Part shown: positions 15,428 through 23,750 of the stretch, in pieces | How the letters are laid out: every line of letters begins with the position of its first letter | How positions within the stretch are numbered: position 1 is the first letter of the stretch | Made by a program: the position numbers and the translations under genes | Source: JBBDMX01 sp040878035 | GTDB lineage: Bacteria; Planctomycetota; Phycisphaerae; Phycisphaerales; Phycisphaeraceae | Assembly: GCA_040878035.1 (NCBI GenBank) | Contig: JBBDMX010000094.1 | Span: 3,472 to 67,471 of the forward strand | Direction of reading: 5' to 3' | Length of the DNA stretch: 64,000 nucleotides | Notes under the pieces: model-generated | Databases searched by the model: none | What the model saw: only the letters and a program-made list of their open reading frames with translations | What the model was told of the DNA's origin: nothing

Positions 15428-16537
15428 ATGCCCTCGCCCATGCAGCATCAGCCCGCGCAGCGATTGCTTGTCGTCATGCCATCGTGGATCGGCGACGCGG
15501 TGATGGCGACGCCCACCTTGCGGGCGTTACGGCAGCTTTATCCGGCGGCGCGGATCACTGCCCTGGCGCGAAGCACGGTGCGGCCGATCCTCGACGGCTG
15601 CCCGTGGGTGGATCGCATGATCACGGTGCGCCCGCCGCGACGGGGCATGAACGACGGGCGGCGCAAGAATATCTTCGCCCTGGCCGGGCGGCTGTCGGCC
15701 GGACACTTCGACACCGCGGTGCTGCTGTCCAACAGCTTTCGCTCGGCACTGTTGGTGCGCATGGCGGGGGTCAAACGGCGCATCGGTTACGACCGCGACG
15801 GACGGGGCACGCTGCTGACCGATCGGCTCCTGCCCCGGCGGGAGCAGGGGCGCTTCGTGCCCGTGCCGGCGCTGGACTATTACTTGGGCGTGGTCCGCTA
15901 CCTGGGGGCGATGGACCCCGACCTGCGGACGGAACTGTTCACGCGCTCCAGTCAGGACATCGAAGCCCAGCAGATTCTGGCCAAAGGCGGGTTCGATCCG
16001 CAGGGGTCGCGTCGCCTGGTGATCATCAATCCCGGCGCCAATTTCGGTGACGCCAAGATGTGGTATCCCGAGCGGTTCGCGGCCGTGGCGGATCGTTGTG
16101 CCCGGGAGCACGACGTGGCGGTGGCGGTGAGCGGCTCGCCGCGGGAGCGGCTGATCCTGGACAAGGTGATCGCCGCGATGAAGACGCCGGCGCTGGACTT
16201 GCCGGCGCTGGGTATCGATCTGTCCCTGCTTAAGAGCGTGATTCGCCGCGCCAGCCTGCTGGTGACCAACGACACGGGGCCGCGGCACATCGCCGCGGCG
16301 CTCGGCGTGCCGGTGGTCACGGTGTTCGGACCGACCGATCCGGCCTGGACGGTGATCGACTTTGCCCAGGAGCGGCAGGTGATGGTCAAGGTGTTCTGCG
16401 GGCCCTGCCAGAAGAAGAAGTGCCCGCTGGACCATCGCTGCATGACGCAGATCGAGCCGGACATGGTGTACGCGCAGGCGTCGGCGTTGCTGGAGGGAGC
16501 GGCCCAAACGAGCCGGGCCATATCGACCCTGGGGTAG
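15428..16537 (+). CDS. waaF: ADP-heptose:LPS heptosyltransferase II family protein
   Basis: GT9 glycosyltransferase that adds L-glycero-D-manno-heptose to the lipid A-core, at the inner membrane's cytosolic face. The 369 residues show the N-terminal Rossmann domain (LLVVMPSWIGDAVMATPTLRAL, with the family's GD), VLLSNSFRSALLVRMAGVKRRIGY, and the C-terminal ADP-heptose site with INPGANFGDAKMWYPERFA and VTNDTGPRHIAAALGVPVV. The tail CGPCQKKKCPLDHRCM is shared by WaaF proteins. It supports an LPS-bearing outer membrane. GTs with this fold vary in acceptor, so the exact step is inferred. Confidence 0.88.
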   Translation: MPSPMQHQPAQRLLVVMPSWIGDAVMATPTLRALRQLYPAARITALARSTVRPILDGCPWVDRMITVRPPRRGMNDGRRKNIFALAGRLSAGHFDTAVLLSNSFRSALLVRMAGVKRRIGYDRDGRGTLLTDRLLPRREQGRFVPVPALDYYLGVVRYLGAMDPDLRTELFTRSSQDIEAQQILAKGGFDPQGSRRLVIINPGANFGDAKMWYPERFAAVADRCAREHDVAVAVSGSPRERLILDKVIAAMKTPALDLPALGIDLSLLKSVIRRASLLVTNDTGPRHIAAALGVPVVTVFGPTDPAWTVIDFAQERQVMVKVFCGPCQKKKCPLDHRCMTQIEPDMVYAQASALLEGAAQTSRAISTLG

Positions 16538-16550
16538 ACAGGCGATATAT

Positions 16551-16701
16551 GAACACCAAGACACGAAGACGCGAAGAAGAAAAAACAGGAATAGACATGA
16601 TGGACCAGATAAAGGCGAACAAGAGCAAATCAGCAACCCATCCGGTAGATCATGTTCATCCCCGTTCCCTTCTTCTTCGTGTCTTCGTGTCTTCGTGTTC
16701 C
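16551..16701. repeat. Dispersed CACGAAGACACGAAG inverted repeat
   Basis: The left arm (GAACACCAAGACACGAAGACG, then GAAGAAGAAAA and ATGATGGA) pairs with the right arm (TCATGTTCATCCCCG, CTTCTTCTTCGTGTC, CTTCGTGTTC), with about 60 bp between. The same unit occurs at 45490-45603. It lies between waaF and the GT4 gene and ends 12 bp before the latter's start codon. Confidence 0.75.
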
Positions 16702-16712
16702 ATTTACCGCGC

Positions 16713-17981
16713 ATGAATCTCGCCATCGCCCTGGAACGCTGGAACCCGCGGGAAGCCGGTAGCGGCCGGTGGCCCATGCACGCGGCCTGTCGGCTGGCGG
16801 CACGCGGCCATCGCGTAACGCTGCTGGTGGGCTATCAAGCGCCGGACACCACGCCGCCGACGGGGCTGGACTACCGGTTGGCGCCGCGGCCTGCCACGCG
16901 ACCTTATCCCGGGCCACAGCGCTATGCGGCGTGGGTGAAGTCGCAGTTCGCCAGCCTGCGTGCGCAGGCTTCGGGACGCGACGCTCCGCTGCTGACGCTG
17001 GCGTTCGTGTCGGTGGTGGCCGCGGATGTGGTGCATCCCTGGCGGGGCGCGCTGGCCCAGCAGTTGGCGCAGGTCGCCGCGCCACCGCCGCGAGCGCGGC
17101 AAACCTGGGCCTCGCGCTTGGGCCACTTTCTGCATACCGCGCGTGACCCTGCCCGGCCGCATCGGCGCACGCTGGCAGAACTGGAGCGGCAGATGACGGG
17201 CGATGCGGCGCTGGGCAAGGTGGCGGCGCTGACGGCGGAGATGGCGGCCCAATGGCGGCGGCATTACGCGCTGCCGGCGGAGAAGGTCGTGATGTTGCCG
17301 CCGGTGGCGGTGGCGGCGGGGCGTCTGCGGGTCGATGCGCCGGCGATCCGCCGGCGCGTACGCAATGGCTTTGGCGTTGCGCCCGATGAGGTGGTCTACC
17401 TGTTCCTGTCCGACGAGCCGGCGCGGCATGGCGCCGCGGCCGTGTTGACGGCCTTTGCCCAGGTCGCCCGGCAACGGACGCACGTGACGCTGATGCTGGC
17501 GGGCACCGCCGAATATGCGTGGCAGGTGATGGCCGCCGAACTGGGTGTTCGCGAGCATGTGCGCATGATCGGCACGACCAATCAGCACGACGACCTGTAC
17601 GCCGCGGCGGATGTGCTGGTGACGGCGCCACCGGTCGATCCACTGGGTGCGGCAGTGGTGGAGGCGCTGGGCAGCGGCTTGCCGGCGATCACCACGGCGG
17701 ATGATGGGGCTGCGGCGCTGGTGTTGAGTAAGAAGGATGCACCGGCGGGACGGGTGGTGGCTGGGCCAGCGGGGCCCGAGGCGCTGGCAGCGGCGATGCT
17801 GGAGTTGGCGGATGCCCACGAGCGTCGCCGGGCGGCGGCCGCAGCGGAGTCGCTGCGGCCGCAACTGACAATGGATCATCACCTGGATGCCTTGGAGGCT
17901 CTGTTGGCAGAAGTGGGAGTTCCTGCCGGGCGTAGGTCCAGTCCCGCCAAAGCGGGGCCGCCTGGGGCAACCCCCTTTTAA
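16713..17981 (+). CDS. GT4-family glycosyltransferase
   Basis: Probable LPS-core or surface-glycan glycosyltransferase of the GT-B fold. The N-terminus MNLAIALERWNPREAGSGRWPMHAACRLAARGHRVTLL resembles WaaG-like enzymes, and the C-terminal donor domain shows YLFLSDEPARHGAAAVLTAF, VRMIGTTNQHDDLYAAADVLV and DPLGAAVVEALGSGLPAITT, with the usual E-x7-E-like region near E in VVEALGSGLP. About 422 residues. I start at the ATG at 16713; an in-frame GTG at 16695 lies in a dispersed repeat. It follows waaF in the same direction and probably works in the same pathway. Donor and acceptor are not known. Confidence 0.82.
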   Translation: MNLAIALERWNPREAGSGRWPMHAACRLAARGHRVTLLVGYQAPDTTPPTGLDYRLAPRPATRPYPGPQRYAAWVKSQFASLRAQASGRDAPLLTLAFVSVVAADVVHPWRGALAQQLAQVAAPPPRARQTWASRLGHFLHTARDPARPHRRTLAELERQMTGDAALGKVAALTAEMAAQWRRHYALPAEKVVMLPPVAVAAGRLRVDAPAIRRRVRNGFGVAPDEVVYLFLSDEPARHGAAAVLTAFAQVARQRTHVTLMLAGTAEYAWQVMAAELGVREHVRMIGTTNQHDDLYAAADVLVTAPPVDPLGAAVVEALGSGLPAITTADDGAAALVLSKKDAPAGRVVAGPAGPEALAAAMLELADAHERRRAAAAAESLRPQLTMDHHLDALEALLAEVGVPAGRRSSPAKAGPPGATPF

Positions 17982-18112
17982 TCCTTGTGGCACTTGCTAT
18001 TATTAGGTAAAGGCAAACCAAAGCTTGGATTGAAGTTCGTCCCACCGGTTTACCGCAGTCCCCGGAAGTCCCACCCGGAACTCCCCGCTAATTCGCTTCA
18101 GGAGTTGCCTGC

Positions 18113-19246
18113 ATGATTCTTTTCAGCTTCGCTGATGCCGCGTCGCCGACTCCACCGTCAGGGGGAAGCGCGGGAACTGGAAGCCCCGGAAGCCCCGGAG
18201 CCCCCGCGGGTTCGGCCGCCCTCCAGGCCCGGCGTGAGCAGGGGGCCCAACGTCCGCCGGGCGATCCGGTGTCGGGCCAGCCGCTGCCGGAGGAAGAAGA
18301 GAAGGACGATGCGGACGTGGGCAAGGAAGTCCGCGCGGTGCTGATGAACATTCTGCCATGGGGCATTTCCTTCCTGTTGCACGTGGGACTGTTCATCCTG
18401 GCGATTTTTATCGTCTGGTCCACCATCAAGAACCTTGAGGCAGAGCAGCCGATCATTCCGTCAGTGCGGCTGAGCGAGAATCCAGGAGCGCAACTGACGC
18501 AGACGCAGCAGAAGATTCAGCAGCAGTCCAGCGCCAAGCGATCGCTGACCAAGACGCAGGAGCAGAGCACGATCACCAACCAGAAGGTGAAGCTGGACAG
18601 CCGGCTCATCGGCGTGGCGGGTGGCAGCGCCGGCGCCAAGGCCAACCCCTTCGGCGGCAACGTGGGCGACGCCGGCCCGTTCGGCGCCAGCTTCTACGGC
18701 GCCGGCGGCAACGCCCGCCACATCGCCTTCCTCATCGACGCCTCCGGGTCGCTCATCGACACCCTGCCGTTTGTCATCGGCGAGTTGAAGCGCACGGTCA
18801 ACGACCTGACCGACGCCCAGACGTTCACGGTGATCTTCTTCCAGGCCGGCAAACCCATCGAGGTGCCGCGCCCGGGCCTGAAGAAGGCCGACGCCAAGAC
18901 CAAGGAATTCGTGCTCAACTGGATTGACACCAAGGCGGGCAACGTGGTTCCGCAGGGCCGGACCAGCCCGATCGAGGCGATCAAGCTGGCGTTGCGTTAC
19001 AAGCCGCAGTTGCTCTACATCCTGTCGGACAACGTGACGGGCCGGGCGCAATACGAGTTGAGCCAGGCCGAGGTGGTGGCGGAGGTCAAGAAGGCCAACG
19101 CCGGCGGGACCAAGATCAACACCATCCAGTTCCTCTATAAGGATCCGCTGGAGAGCTACGGCATGCAGCCGACGCTGGAGCTGATCAGCAAGGAATCCGG
19201 CGGGGTGTACAAGTTCGTCAGCGCGGATGAACTGGGTATTCAATAG
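18113..19246 (+). CDS. vWA protein with TonB-like membrane anchor (first copy)
   Basis: A 377-residue protein with a Gly/Pro-rich cytosolic N-terminus, one membrane helix (about 80-103), a Gln-rich linker and a periplasmic vWA domain (about 200-375). The metal site (MIDAS) is complete: D209-A-S211-G-S213, T284 (GRTSPIEAI) and D306 (ILSDN). The membrane entry LPWGISFLLH carries S86-x-x-x-H90, the motif TonB uses to couple to ExbB/ExbD. A good ribosome site (AGGAG) lies 8 bp before the ATG. It is first in a seven-gene cluster with ExbB and two ExbD. I infer that the ion motor acts on the vWA domain; the target is unknown. Confidence 0.82.
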   Translation: MILFSFADAASPTPPSGGSAGTGSPGSPGAPAGSAALQARREQGAQRPPGDPVSGQPLPEEEEKDDADVGKEVRAVLMNILPWGISFLLHVGLFILAIFIVWSTIKNLEAEQPIIPSVRLSENPGAQLTQTQQKIQQQSSAKRSLTKTQEQSTITNQKVKLDSRLIGVAGGSAGAKANPFGGNVGDAGPFGASFYGAGGNARHIAFLIDASGSLIDTLPFVIGELKRTVNDLTDAQTFTVIFFQAGKPIEVPRPGLKKADAKTKEFVLNWIDTKAGNVVPQGRTSPIEAIKLALRYKPQLLYILSDNVTGRAQYELSQAEVVAEVKKANAGGTKINTIQFLYKDPLESYGMQPTLELISKESGGVYKFVSADELGIQ

Positions 19247-19299
19247 ATCGTGCGAAGGGAATGAGCCGCGGATGAATGTGGATAGACGTGGATGAACGA

Positions 19300-19392
19300 G
19301 TTAGCCCAAGCTCCACCCCCGGGGGCGGTGCTTGGGCAACATCTGGATAGCTGGATAGCAACCGCCCGCACCGTTGGTGCTTGGGCTAACTA
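19300..19392. repeat. Dispersed TTAGCCCAAGC palindrome
   Basis: The outer arms GTTAGCCCAAGC and GCTTGGGCTAAC enclose a second hairpin, GCCCAAGC...GCTTGGGC, at 19303-19336. The CCGCCCGCACCGTTGGTGC unit near 19362 recurs almost unchanged at 23132-23150. It fills most of the gap between the two vWA genes. Confidence 0.75.
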
Positions 19393-19407
19393 ACCGGGAG
19401 CCAGGCC

Positions 19408-20355
19408 ATGGTCAACAGCAGCAACGCGAAGCAAGTGGATCTTGATCAACAGCAGCCGTCGGCGCACGATGAGGTGCGTGACGCGTTGGCTGGCGTACTG
19501 CCCTGGGGCGTGTCGATCCTGCTGCACGCGGCCCTGGTGCTGCTGGCGGTGTTCATCGTGTGGTCGACGCTGCGCCCGGCGGTAGATACCTATGAAGTGA
19601 CGATGACGACGGTATCCACCACGCCGACGCCGCTGATCGACACCAAGGCTGTGGAACTACCGACCGACTCGGCCCAACGCGTGTTGACGCCGACCCGGCA
19701 GCCCGCGTCCCACTTGACCACGCCCACCCAATCGATCCCCATCATCGGTATCGGGCTGCCGGCGGGGAACAACCAGCCACGGATGGATTTCGCCCCCAGT
19801 GGCGAGGCAGGGGTATTCGTGGAACCCAAGCCGCCGGGCGGCGAGCAGGCCAAACGCATCGCCTACGTCATAGACGGCTCGGGCTCCCTGCTTGACAGTC
19901 TTCCGTTTGTCGTCCGCGAGCTCAAGCGATCCATCAACGATCTTGGCCCCGAGCAGTCCTTCGTCGTGATCTTCTTTCAGAGCGGCAAAGCCATGCGCAT
20001 CGGCTCGACGCGCCTGCTCGATGCGACACCTGAGAACTGCCTGGCTGTGTGCAACGCCCTGGACGAAGTGCGTCCGCAGGGCGTGACCAACCCCGTGGAA
20101 GCCATCCGCATGGCGCTGGCGCATCGCCCACAAGTGATGTACTTGCTGTCGGACAACATCACCGGCCGGGGCCAGTACGAGATCGATCAGGCCACGCTGT
20201 TGGCGGAAATTAAGAAAGCCCGCGCCGTGCCCACGCGCATCAACACCATCCAATTCCTGTATAACGACTCGCAGGAGACGCTCAAGAAGATCAGCCAGAC
20301 CTTCGAGGGCCAGTACAAATTCCTCGATAGCTCGGAGATCGAAAACCTCCCATGA
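19408..20355 (+). CDS. vWA protein with TonB-like membrane anchor (second copy)
   Basis: Paralogue of the preceding gene, 315 residues, with a shorter N-terminus. The helix (about 31-54) begins LPWGVSILLH with S36-x-x-x-H40, again the TonB-type coupling motif. A Thr/Pro-rich linker (60-140) leads to the vWA domain with MIDAS residues D156-G-S158-G-S160, T227 and D249. The motif SDN[VI]TGR[AG]QYE is shared with the first copy. GGGAG lies seven bases before the start. Its stop overlaps the next gene's start (ATGA), so the two are co-translated. Two divergent copies suggest a heteromer or two different targets. Confidence 0.82.
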   Translation: MVNSSNAKQVDLDQQQPSAHDEVRDALAGVLPWGVSILLHAALVLLAVFIVWSTLRPAVDTYEVTMTTVSTTPTPLIDTKAVELPTDSAQRVLTPTRQPASHLTTPTQSIPIIGIGLPAGNNQPRMDFAPSGEAGVFVEPKPPGGEQAKRIAYVIDGSGSLLDSLPFVVRELKRSINDLGPEQSFVVIFFQSGKAMRIGSTRLLDATPENCLAVCNALDEVRPQGVTNPVEAIRMALAHRPQVMYLLSDNITGRGQYEIDQATLLAEIKKARAVPTRINTIQFLYNDSQETLKKISQTFEGQYKFLDSSEIENLP

Positions 20356-21497
20356 GCGCCCGCAACCCCCGACAATCGCGGCACCGCCTGTTCGCCCTCG
20401 TCGCCTGCCTTACGCTGGTCGGGCTGACGTGTCCGGACACGCTCTGGGCCGATGCCGTCAAGCTCGGCGGATTCTGGATCGACGACCAGGTCGTTCAGTC
20501 CATCAACGACGGCAAGCTCAGCTATGTCAATAGCGCCGGCACGGAGGCCGTCCGCGGCCTGGAAGAGGTGCAGGGTATCAAGCTCAGCGCCTTTCCCGAT
20601 CTGGGTAAGGCGGAAGACCTGATCCAGGAAAAGAAGGACCTGAGCGAGGCCATGCGCCTGCTGACAGCGGTGCGCGGCAACGCCCGACAGGAGTGGCTGC
20701 GGCAGTGGGTGGATTATCGCCTGGTGGTGGCGGCGGATCTTGCGGAACGGCCCGTCGATGCGGTCCGCGCCTACGTGACCGTCCTCCAGGCCAATCCCCA
20801 TGCCTTCTATCTTCAGCAGGCACCCACCACGTCGCTGACGCAGATCAAGAACGAGCAAATCCATCAGGCGGCGCTGAAGCTGGTTGACGAGGCCCTGCCC
20901 CGGCTCAAAGGACCGGCGCAAGAGGCGGCCAACACTTTTCGCGAAGCCCTGGCGGAGGCTTACAAACCTGAAGGTGCCGCCGGCGCCCCCGGTGCCCCCG
21001 GTGGCGAAAACGGTGTCGCCGGCGCACCGGCTGAGGATGCCGGCGGCTTGGCGCTGCCCAAAGTCATGCCCGCCAACGATCCGGTCGCCAAGCTGCTCAA
21101 GCAGGGGAAATACGCCGAGGCCATTGCGACCACGGACCGCGCCATGGCCGCTGAAAGCGGCACGACCCAGATGCGCCTCTACCAAAAGGGCATTGCCCAG
21201 CTACAGATTGCCCTGGCGCTGGCGCAGGAGGACACTCTCCGCGAGACCCAGCTCAAAGACGCCGGCCTGTCTCTCATGCGTGTGGTGGTCCATTTTGGCC
21301 CGCGGGGCAGCTACGTCGGTCCCGCCATGCTCGGCGCCGGCATCGTCCACCAGCAGATCGGACGAACCGACACCGCCCTGACTCTTTACAATGATGCCGC
21401 CAATCTGATCGACCCCGAGGACACCGGCCTGATCAACCAGGTCCAGGAACTCAAACGCAGCATCATCGCCGGCGAAGAACCGGCGACTACCCCGTGA
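20352..21497 (+). CDS. Periplasmic repeat protein of the vWA-ExbBD cluster
   Basis: Function unknown. A signal peptide (about 1-33, ending TLWA/DA) precedes a conserved-looking N-terminal module, GGFWIDDQVVQSINDGKLSYVNSAGTE, then helical repeats that resemble TPRs (about 90-190 and 240-370). The two halves are separated by a Gly/Ala/Pro-rich linker (GAAGAPGAPGGENGVAGAPAE). The start codon overlaps the stop of the second vWA gene. The domain order and export suggest a periplasmic scaffold working with the vWA proteins. It could instead bind the cell wall. Confidence 0.7.
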   Translation: MSARNPRQSRHRLFALVACLTLVGLTCPDTLWADAVKLGGFWIDDQVVQSINDGKLSYVNSAGTEAVRGLEEVQGIKLSAFPDLGKAEDLIQEKKDLSEAMRLLTAVRGNARQEWLRQWVDYRLVVAADLAERPVDAVRAYVTVLQANPHAFYLQQAPTTSLTQIKNEQIHQAALKLVDEALPRLKGPAQEAANTFREALAEAYKPEGAAGAPGAPGGENGVAGAPAEDAGGLALPKVMPANDPVAKLLKQGKYAEAIATTDRAMAAESGTTQMRLYQKGIAQLQIALALAQEDTLRETQLKDAGLSLMRVVVHFGPRGSYVGPAMLGAGIVHQQIGRTDTALTLYNDAANLIDPEDTGLINQVQELKRSIIAGEEPATTP

Positions 21498-21540
21498 CCC
21501 AACTTGACGACCGCCGTGGACCAAAGTCGATGCGGTTATA

Positions 21541-21583
21541 AAAATCCGAAATCCGAAATCCGAAATCCGAAATCTGAAATTCG
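21541..21583. repeat. Tandem ATCCGAA dispersed repeat upstream of exbB
   Basis: AAAATCCGAAATCCGAAATC followed by further near-identical units: five copies of a 9-base ATCCGAAAT-like unit. This is the longest uninterrupted run of this family in the window. It sits between the periplasmic repeat gene and exbB. Confidence 0.75.
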
Positions 21584-21634
21584 CTCCCTCCACCCCTAAC
21601 CCTGACACTCAGCCCCGCACCTCAAGGAGCCCGT

Positions 21635-22513
21635 ATGCGTCGATTCATCCCCGGACTCACCTTCGCTCTGACCACCGTTTTCGTGTTGCTGATGACGTCC
21701 CCGGTCCTGGCCCAGGCGCAGCAGCAGCAGCAAAGTGCCGAGACCAGCGTGTTCAAGATGTTCTTTGCGCCGATTCAGCCGCGCATGGACTTCCTGGATT
21801 GGCTGGGCGTGTTTATGATCTGGATGCTCATTGCGCTGTCGGGCTTGTCGGTGGGCTTGATCATCCACATGGCGATGAAGAACCGTCGCACGGCCATTCT
21901 GCCGCCGCCGACCTTTGACACGCTCAACCAGTTGATGAACGAGAAGAAGTACCGCGAGGCGATCGAGTACGCCAACGCCGATCCGAGCTACCTGGGCCAG
22001 GTGGTGGCGGCGGGCTTGAACGAAGCCGCCAACGGCTACGGCGCCATGGAGCGTGCCATCGAGGAAACCAGCGACAACGAAACCACGCGCGTGCTGCGCC
22101 CCATCGAATACCTCAACGTGCTGGGCAACATTGCCCCCATGCTGGGTCTGTTCGGCACGGTTTACGGCATCATCGTGGCGTTTGCCCGCCTGGTTGCCGC
22201 CGGCGGCCGGCCCGATCCGGCGGCCCTGGCCGGCGGTATCTCCACCGCCCTGGTCACCACCTTCTGGGGCCTCATCATCGCCATGCCCGCTCTGGCAGCC
22301 TACTCCACCATCCGCAACAAGATCGACGAGTACACCACTGAGGGTCTGCTCCTGGCTGAGGACCTGATCAAGCCGTTCAAGCCCGGCGCTAAGACCACCC
22401 CCGCCAAGCCCGGCTCCTCCACCGGCGCCGCCACGGGTGCACCCGGGGCCGGGGGCGACAAGGACAAGGCCCGTCCCATGGCCACCCCCAAGCCCGAAAC
22501 CGCCCGCGCCTGA
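21635..22513 (+). CDS. exbB: MotA/TolQ/ExbB proton-channel family protein
   Basis: Inner-membrane ion-channel subunit that with ExbD turns proton-motive force into motion of a partner anchored by a TonB-like helix. The 292 residues begin with a cleavable signal (LLMTSPVLAQA), then the first helix (about 48-75), a cytosolic stretch, and helices 2 and 3 (about 160-190 and 200-230). NIAPMLGLFGTVYGIIVAF and ALVTTFWGLIIAMPALAAY carry the family's small-residue and Thr pattern. The C-terminus is Pro/Gly rich. AAGGAG stands five bases before the ATG. It lies between vWA and ExbD genes, so I regard the vWA proteins as its likely clients. Confidence 0.9.
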   Translation: MRRFIPGLTFALTTVFVLLMTSPVLAQAQQQQQSAETSVFKMFFAPIQPRMDFLDWLGVFMIWMLIALSGLSVGLIIHMAMKNRRTAILPPPTFDTLNQLMNEKKYREAIEYANADPSYLGQVVAAGLNEAANGYGAMERAIEETSDNETTRVLRPIEYLNVLGNIAPMLGLFGTVYGIIVAFARLVAAGGRPDPAALAGGISTALVTTFWGLIIAMPALAAYSTIRNKIDEYTTEGLLLAEDLIKPFKPGAKTTPAKPGSSTGAATGAPGAGGDKDKARPMATPKPETARA

Positions 22514-22567
22514 ACGAAGAAGCCTTTGCCGCGGCTAACTGCCTTGTAATCCGTACGGAGCCCGCTG

Positions 22568-23053
22568 ATGTCGCGAGTCACCAAGAGAGGTCCGGCCAAA
22601 GCCGAGATGAACATGACGCCGATGATCGACGTCACGTTTCAGCTCATCATCTTCTTTCTGCTGGTAAACAACATCGCCACCGACCAGTTGGTGGAGATGC
22701 GCGTGCCCAACCTGGATGATCCCAAGGTCATCGAACTGGGCGATATTCCCAAGATCATCGTCAGCATAAAGCCGCCGGATAATCTGGTGCGCGACCCCAG
22801 CGACCCGCTGAAAATTCCCGGGGACGCACAAAAGGTGAGGGTGGGCACGGAGGACTTCAACATCGACAACTTGGCGGGCATCACCGACTCGCTCAAGAAA
22901 GCCAAAGCGCAGAACCCCGAGGTCGAAGTGCTCTTGCGTGCCGACAGCGGCACGATGTACGAGAACATTGCCCCGGTGATGCAGGCCATCACTGCGGCGC
23001 AGATCAGCAAGCTCAACCTCGTGGCCTACCTGCCCGGCCAGTCGCCGGATTGA
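22568..23053 (+). CDS. exbD: ExbD/TolR-family protein (first copy)
   Basis: Single-pass partner of ExbB, 161 residues. The N-terminal MNMTPMIDVTFQLIIFFLL carries the membrane aspartate needed for proton coupling (D21). The periplasmic domain, about 45-160, has an extra charged segment (PPDNLVRDPSDPLKIPGDAQ). GGAG is seven bases before the ATG. It directly follows exbB and is followed, after a dispersed repeat, by a second divergent ExbD. Two ExbD types may form mixed dimers or serve the two vWA proteins. Confidence 0.9.
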   Translation: MSRVTKRGPAKAEMNMTPMIDVTFQLIIFFLLVNNIATDQLVEMRVPNLDDPKVIELGDIPKIIVSIKPPDNLVRDPSDPLKIPGDAQKVRVGTEDFNIDNLAGITDSLKKAKAQNPEVEVLLRADSGTMYENIAPVMQAITAAQISKLNLVAYLPGQSPD

Positions 23054-23088
23054 TTGGCCACTGATGAACATGGATGACAAGGTCATCA

Positions 23089-23160
23089 TTAGCCCCTGCA
23101 CCAACGGTGCGGGCGAATAGGTTGATTGCTGCCGCCCGCACCGCTGGTGATTGGGCTAAC
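23089..23160. repeat. Dispersed TTAGCCC palindrome between the exbD genes
   Basis: TTAGCCCCTGCACCAACGG at 23089 pairs with the region ending GGTGATTGGGCTAA at 23159. Both arms also hold the GCACCxxCGGTGCGGGCG unit. It is a second copy of the element at 19300-19392, in the same cluster. The loop is about 16 bases. Confidence 0.75.
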
Positions 23161-23171
23161 GGGAGTTGTCT

Positions 23172-23705
23172 ATGGAACGACCTTTAGAAGCAGATGCGGG
23201 CGCAGTGGCGGCCATGGCGGGGGGCATGGGTGGGCCCAGCGAGACCGTTCATCACCAGGCACGCCGCAAAGGTCGCGACGTGCAGGGCGGCAGCATGAGC
23301 CTCAACCTCACGTCGATGATCGACGTGGTGTTCCAGTTGCTCATCTATTTCATCATCACCGCGGCGTTCGTTCTGGGCGAAGGGATCATCACCGCCAACC
23401 TGCCCACCGGCACGGGCGTGGCCGCCGAGCCCGACCCGCTCAACCAGCCGCTGTACATCGACATTTCCTCGGCGGGCCAGACCGGCTTTCGCATCCGTGT
23501 GGGGGACTTCACCGATGCCCCGAGCAACTTTTCCGGCCTGACCCAGATGCTCACCAAATACCGTGTGCCCAACGGACCCTATCCTGTTGATAAGCCGATC
23601 GTCATCCGCCCCGAGGGCGCCGTCCGCTGGCAGCACGTGGTCAACGGCTTTAACTCCGCCGTCAGCGCCAAGTACAGCAATGTCGCCTTCGGCACGGCGC
23701 AATAG
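23172..23705 (+). CDS. exbD: ExbD/TolR-family protein (second copy)
   Basis: A 177-residue ExbD. The cytosolic N-terminus is longer than usual (about 45 residues, with AAMAGGMGG and many charges). It leads into MSLNLTSMIDVVFQLLIYFIIT, which has the conserved membrane aspartate. The periplasmic domain spans about 75-175. I start at the ATG at 23172, six bases after GGGAG; an in-frame TTG at 23166 overlaps the ribosome site. It is only distantly like the first ExbD in the periplasmic domain, so this is an old duplication. Confidence 0.88.
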   Translation: MERPLEADAGAVAAMAGGMGGPSETVHHQARRKGRDVQGGSMSLNLTSMIDVVFQLLIYFIITAAFVLGEGIITANLPTGTGVAAEPDPLNQPLYIDISSAGQTGFRIRVGDFTDAPSNFSGLTQMLTKYRVPNGPYPVDKPIVIRPEGAVRWQHVVNGFNSAVSAKYSNVAFGTAQ

Positions 23706-23750
23706 GCAATGAGGCATGCCCGCTTTTAGTGGGCATGGAGTCCAACAGAT

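Noticed and set aside
15142..16050. Plus-strand frame starting in the sucB-waaF gap
   Set aside because: Out of frame with waaF, repeat-derived at the start and without any domain.
17986..18003. TGGCACTTGCT, resembling a sigma-54 promoter
   Set aside because: The two boxes adjoin with none of the required five-base spacing.
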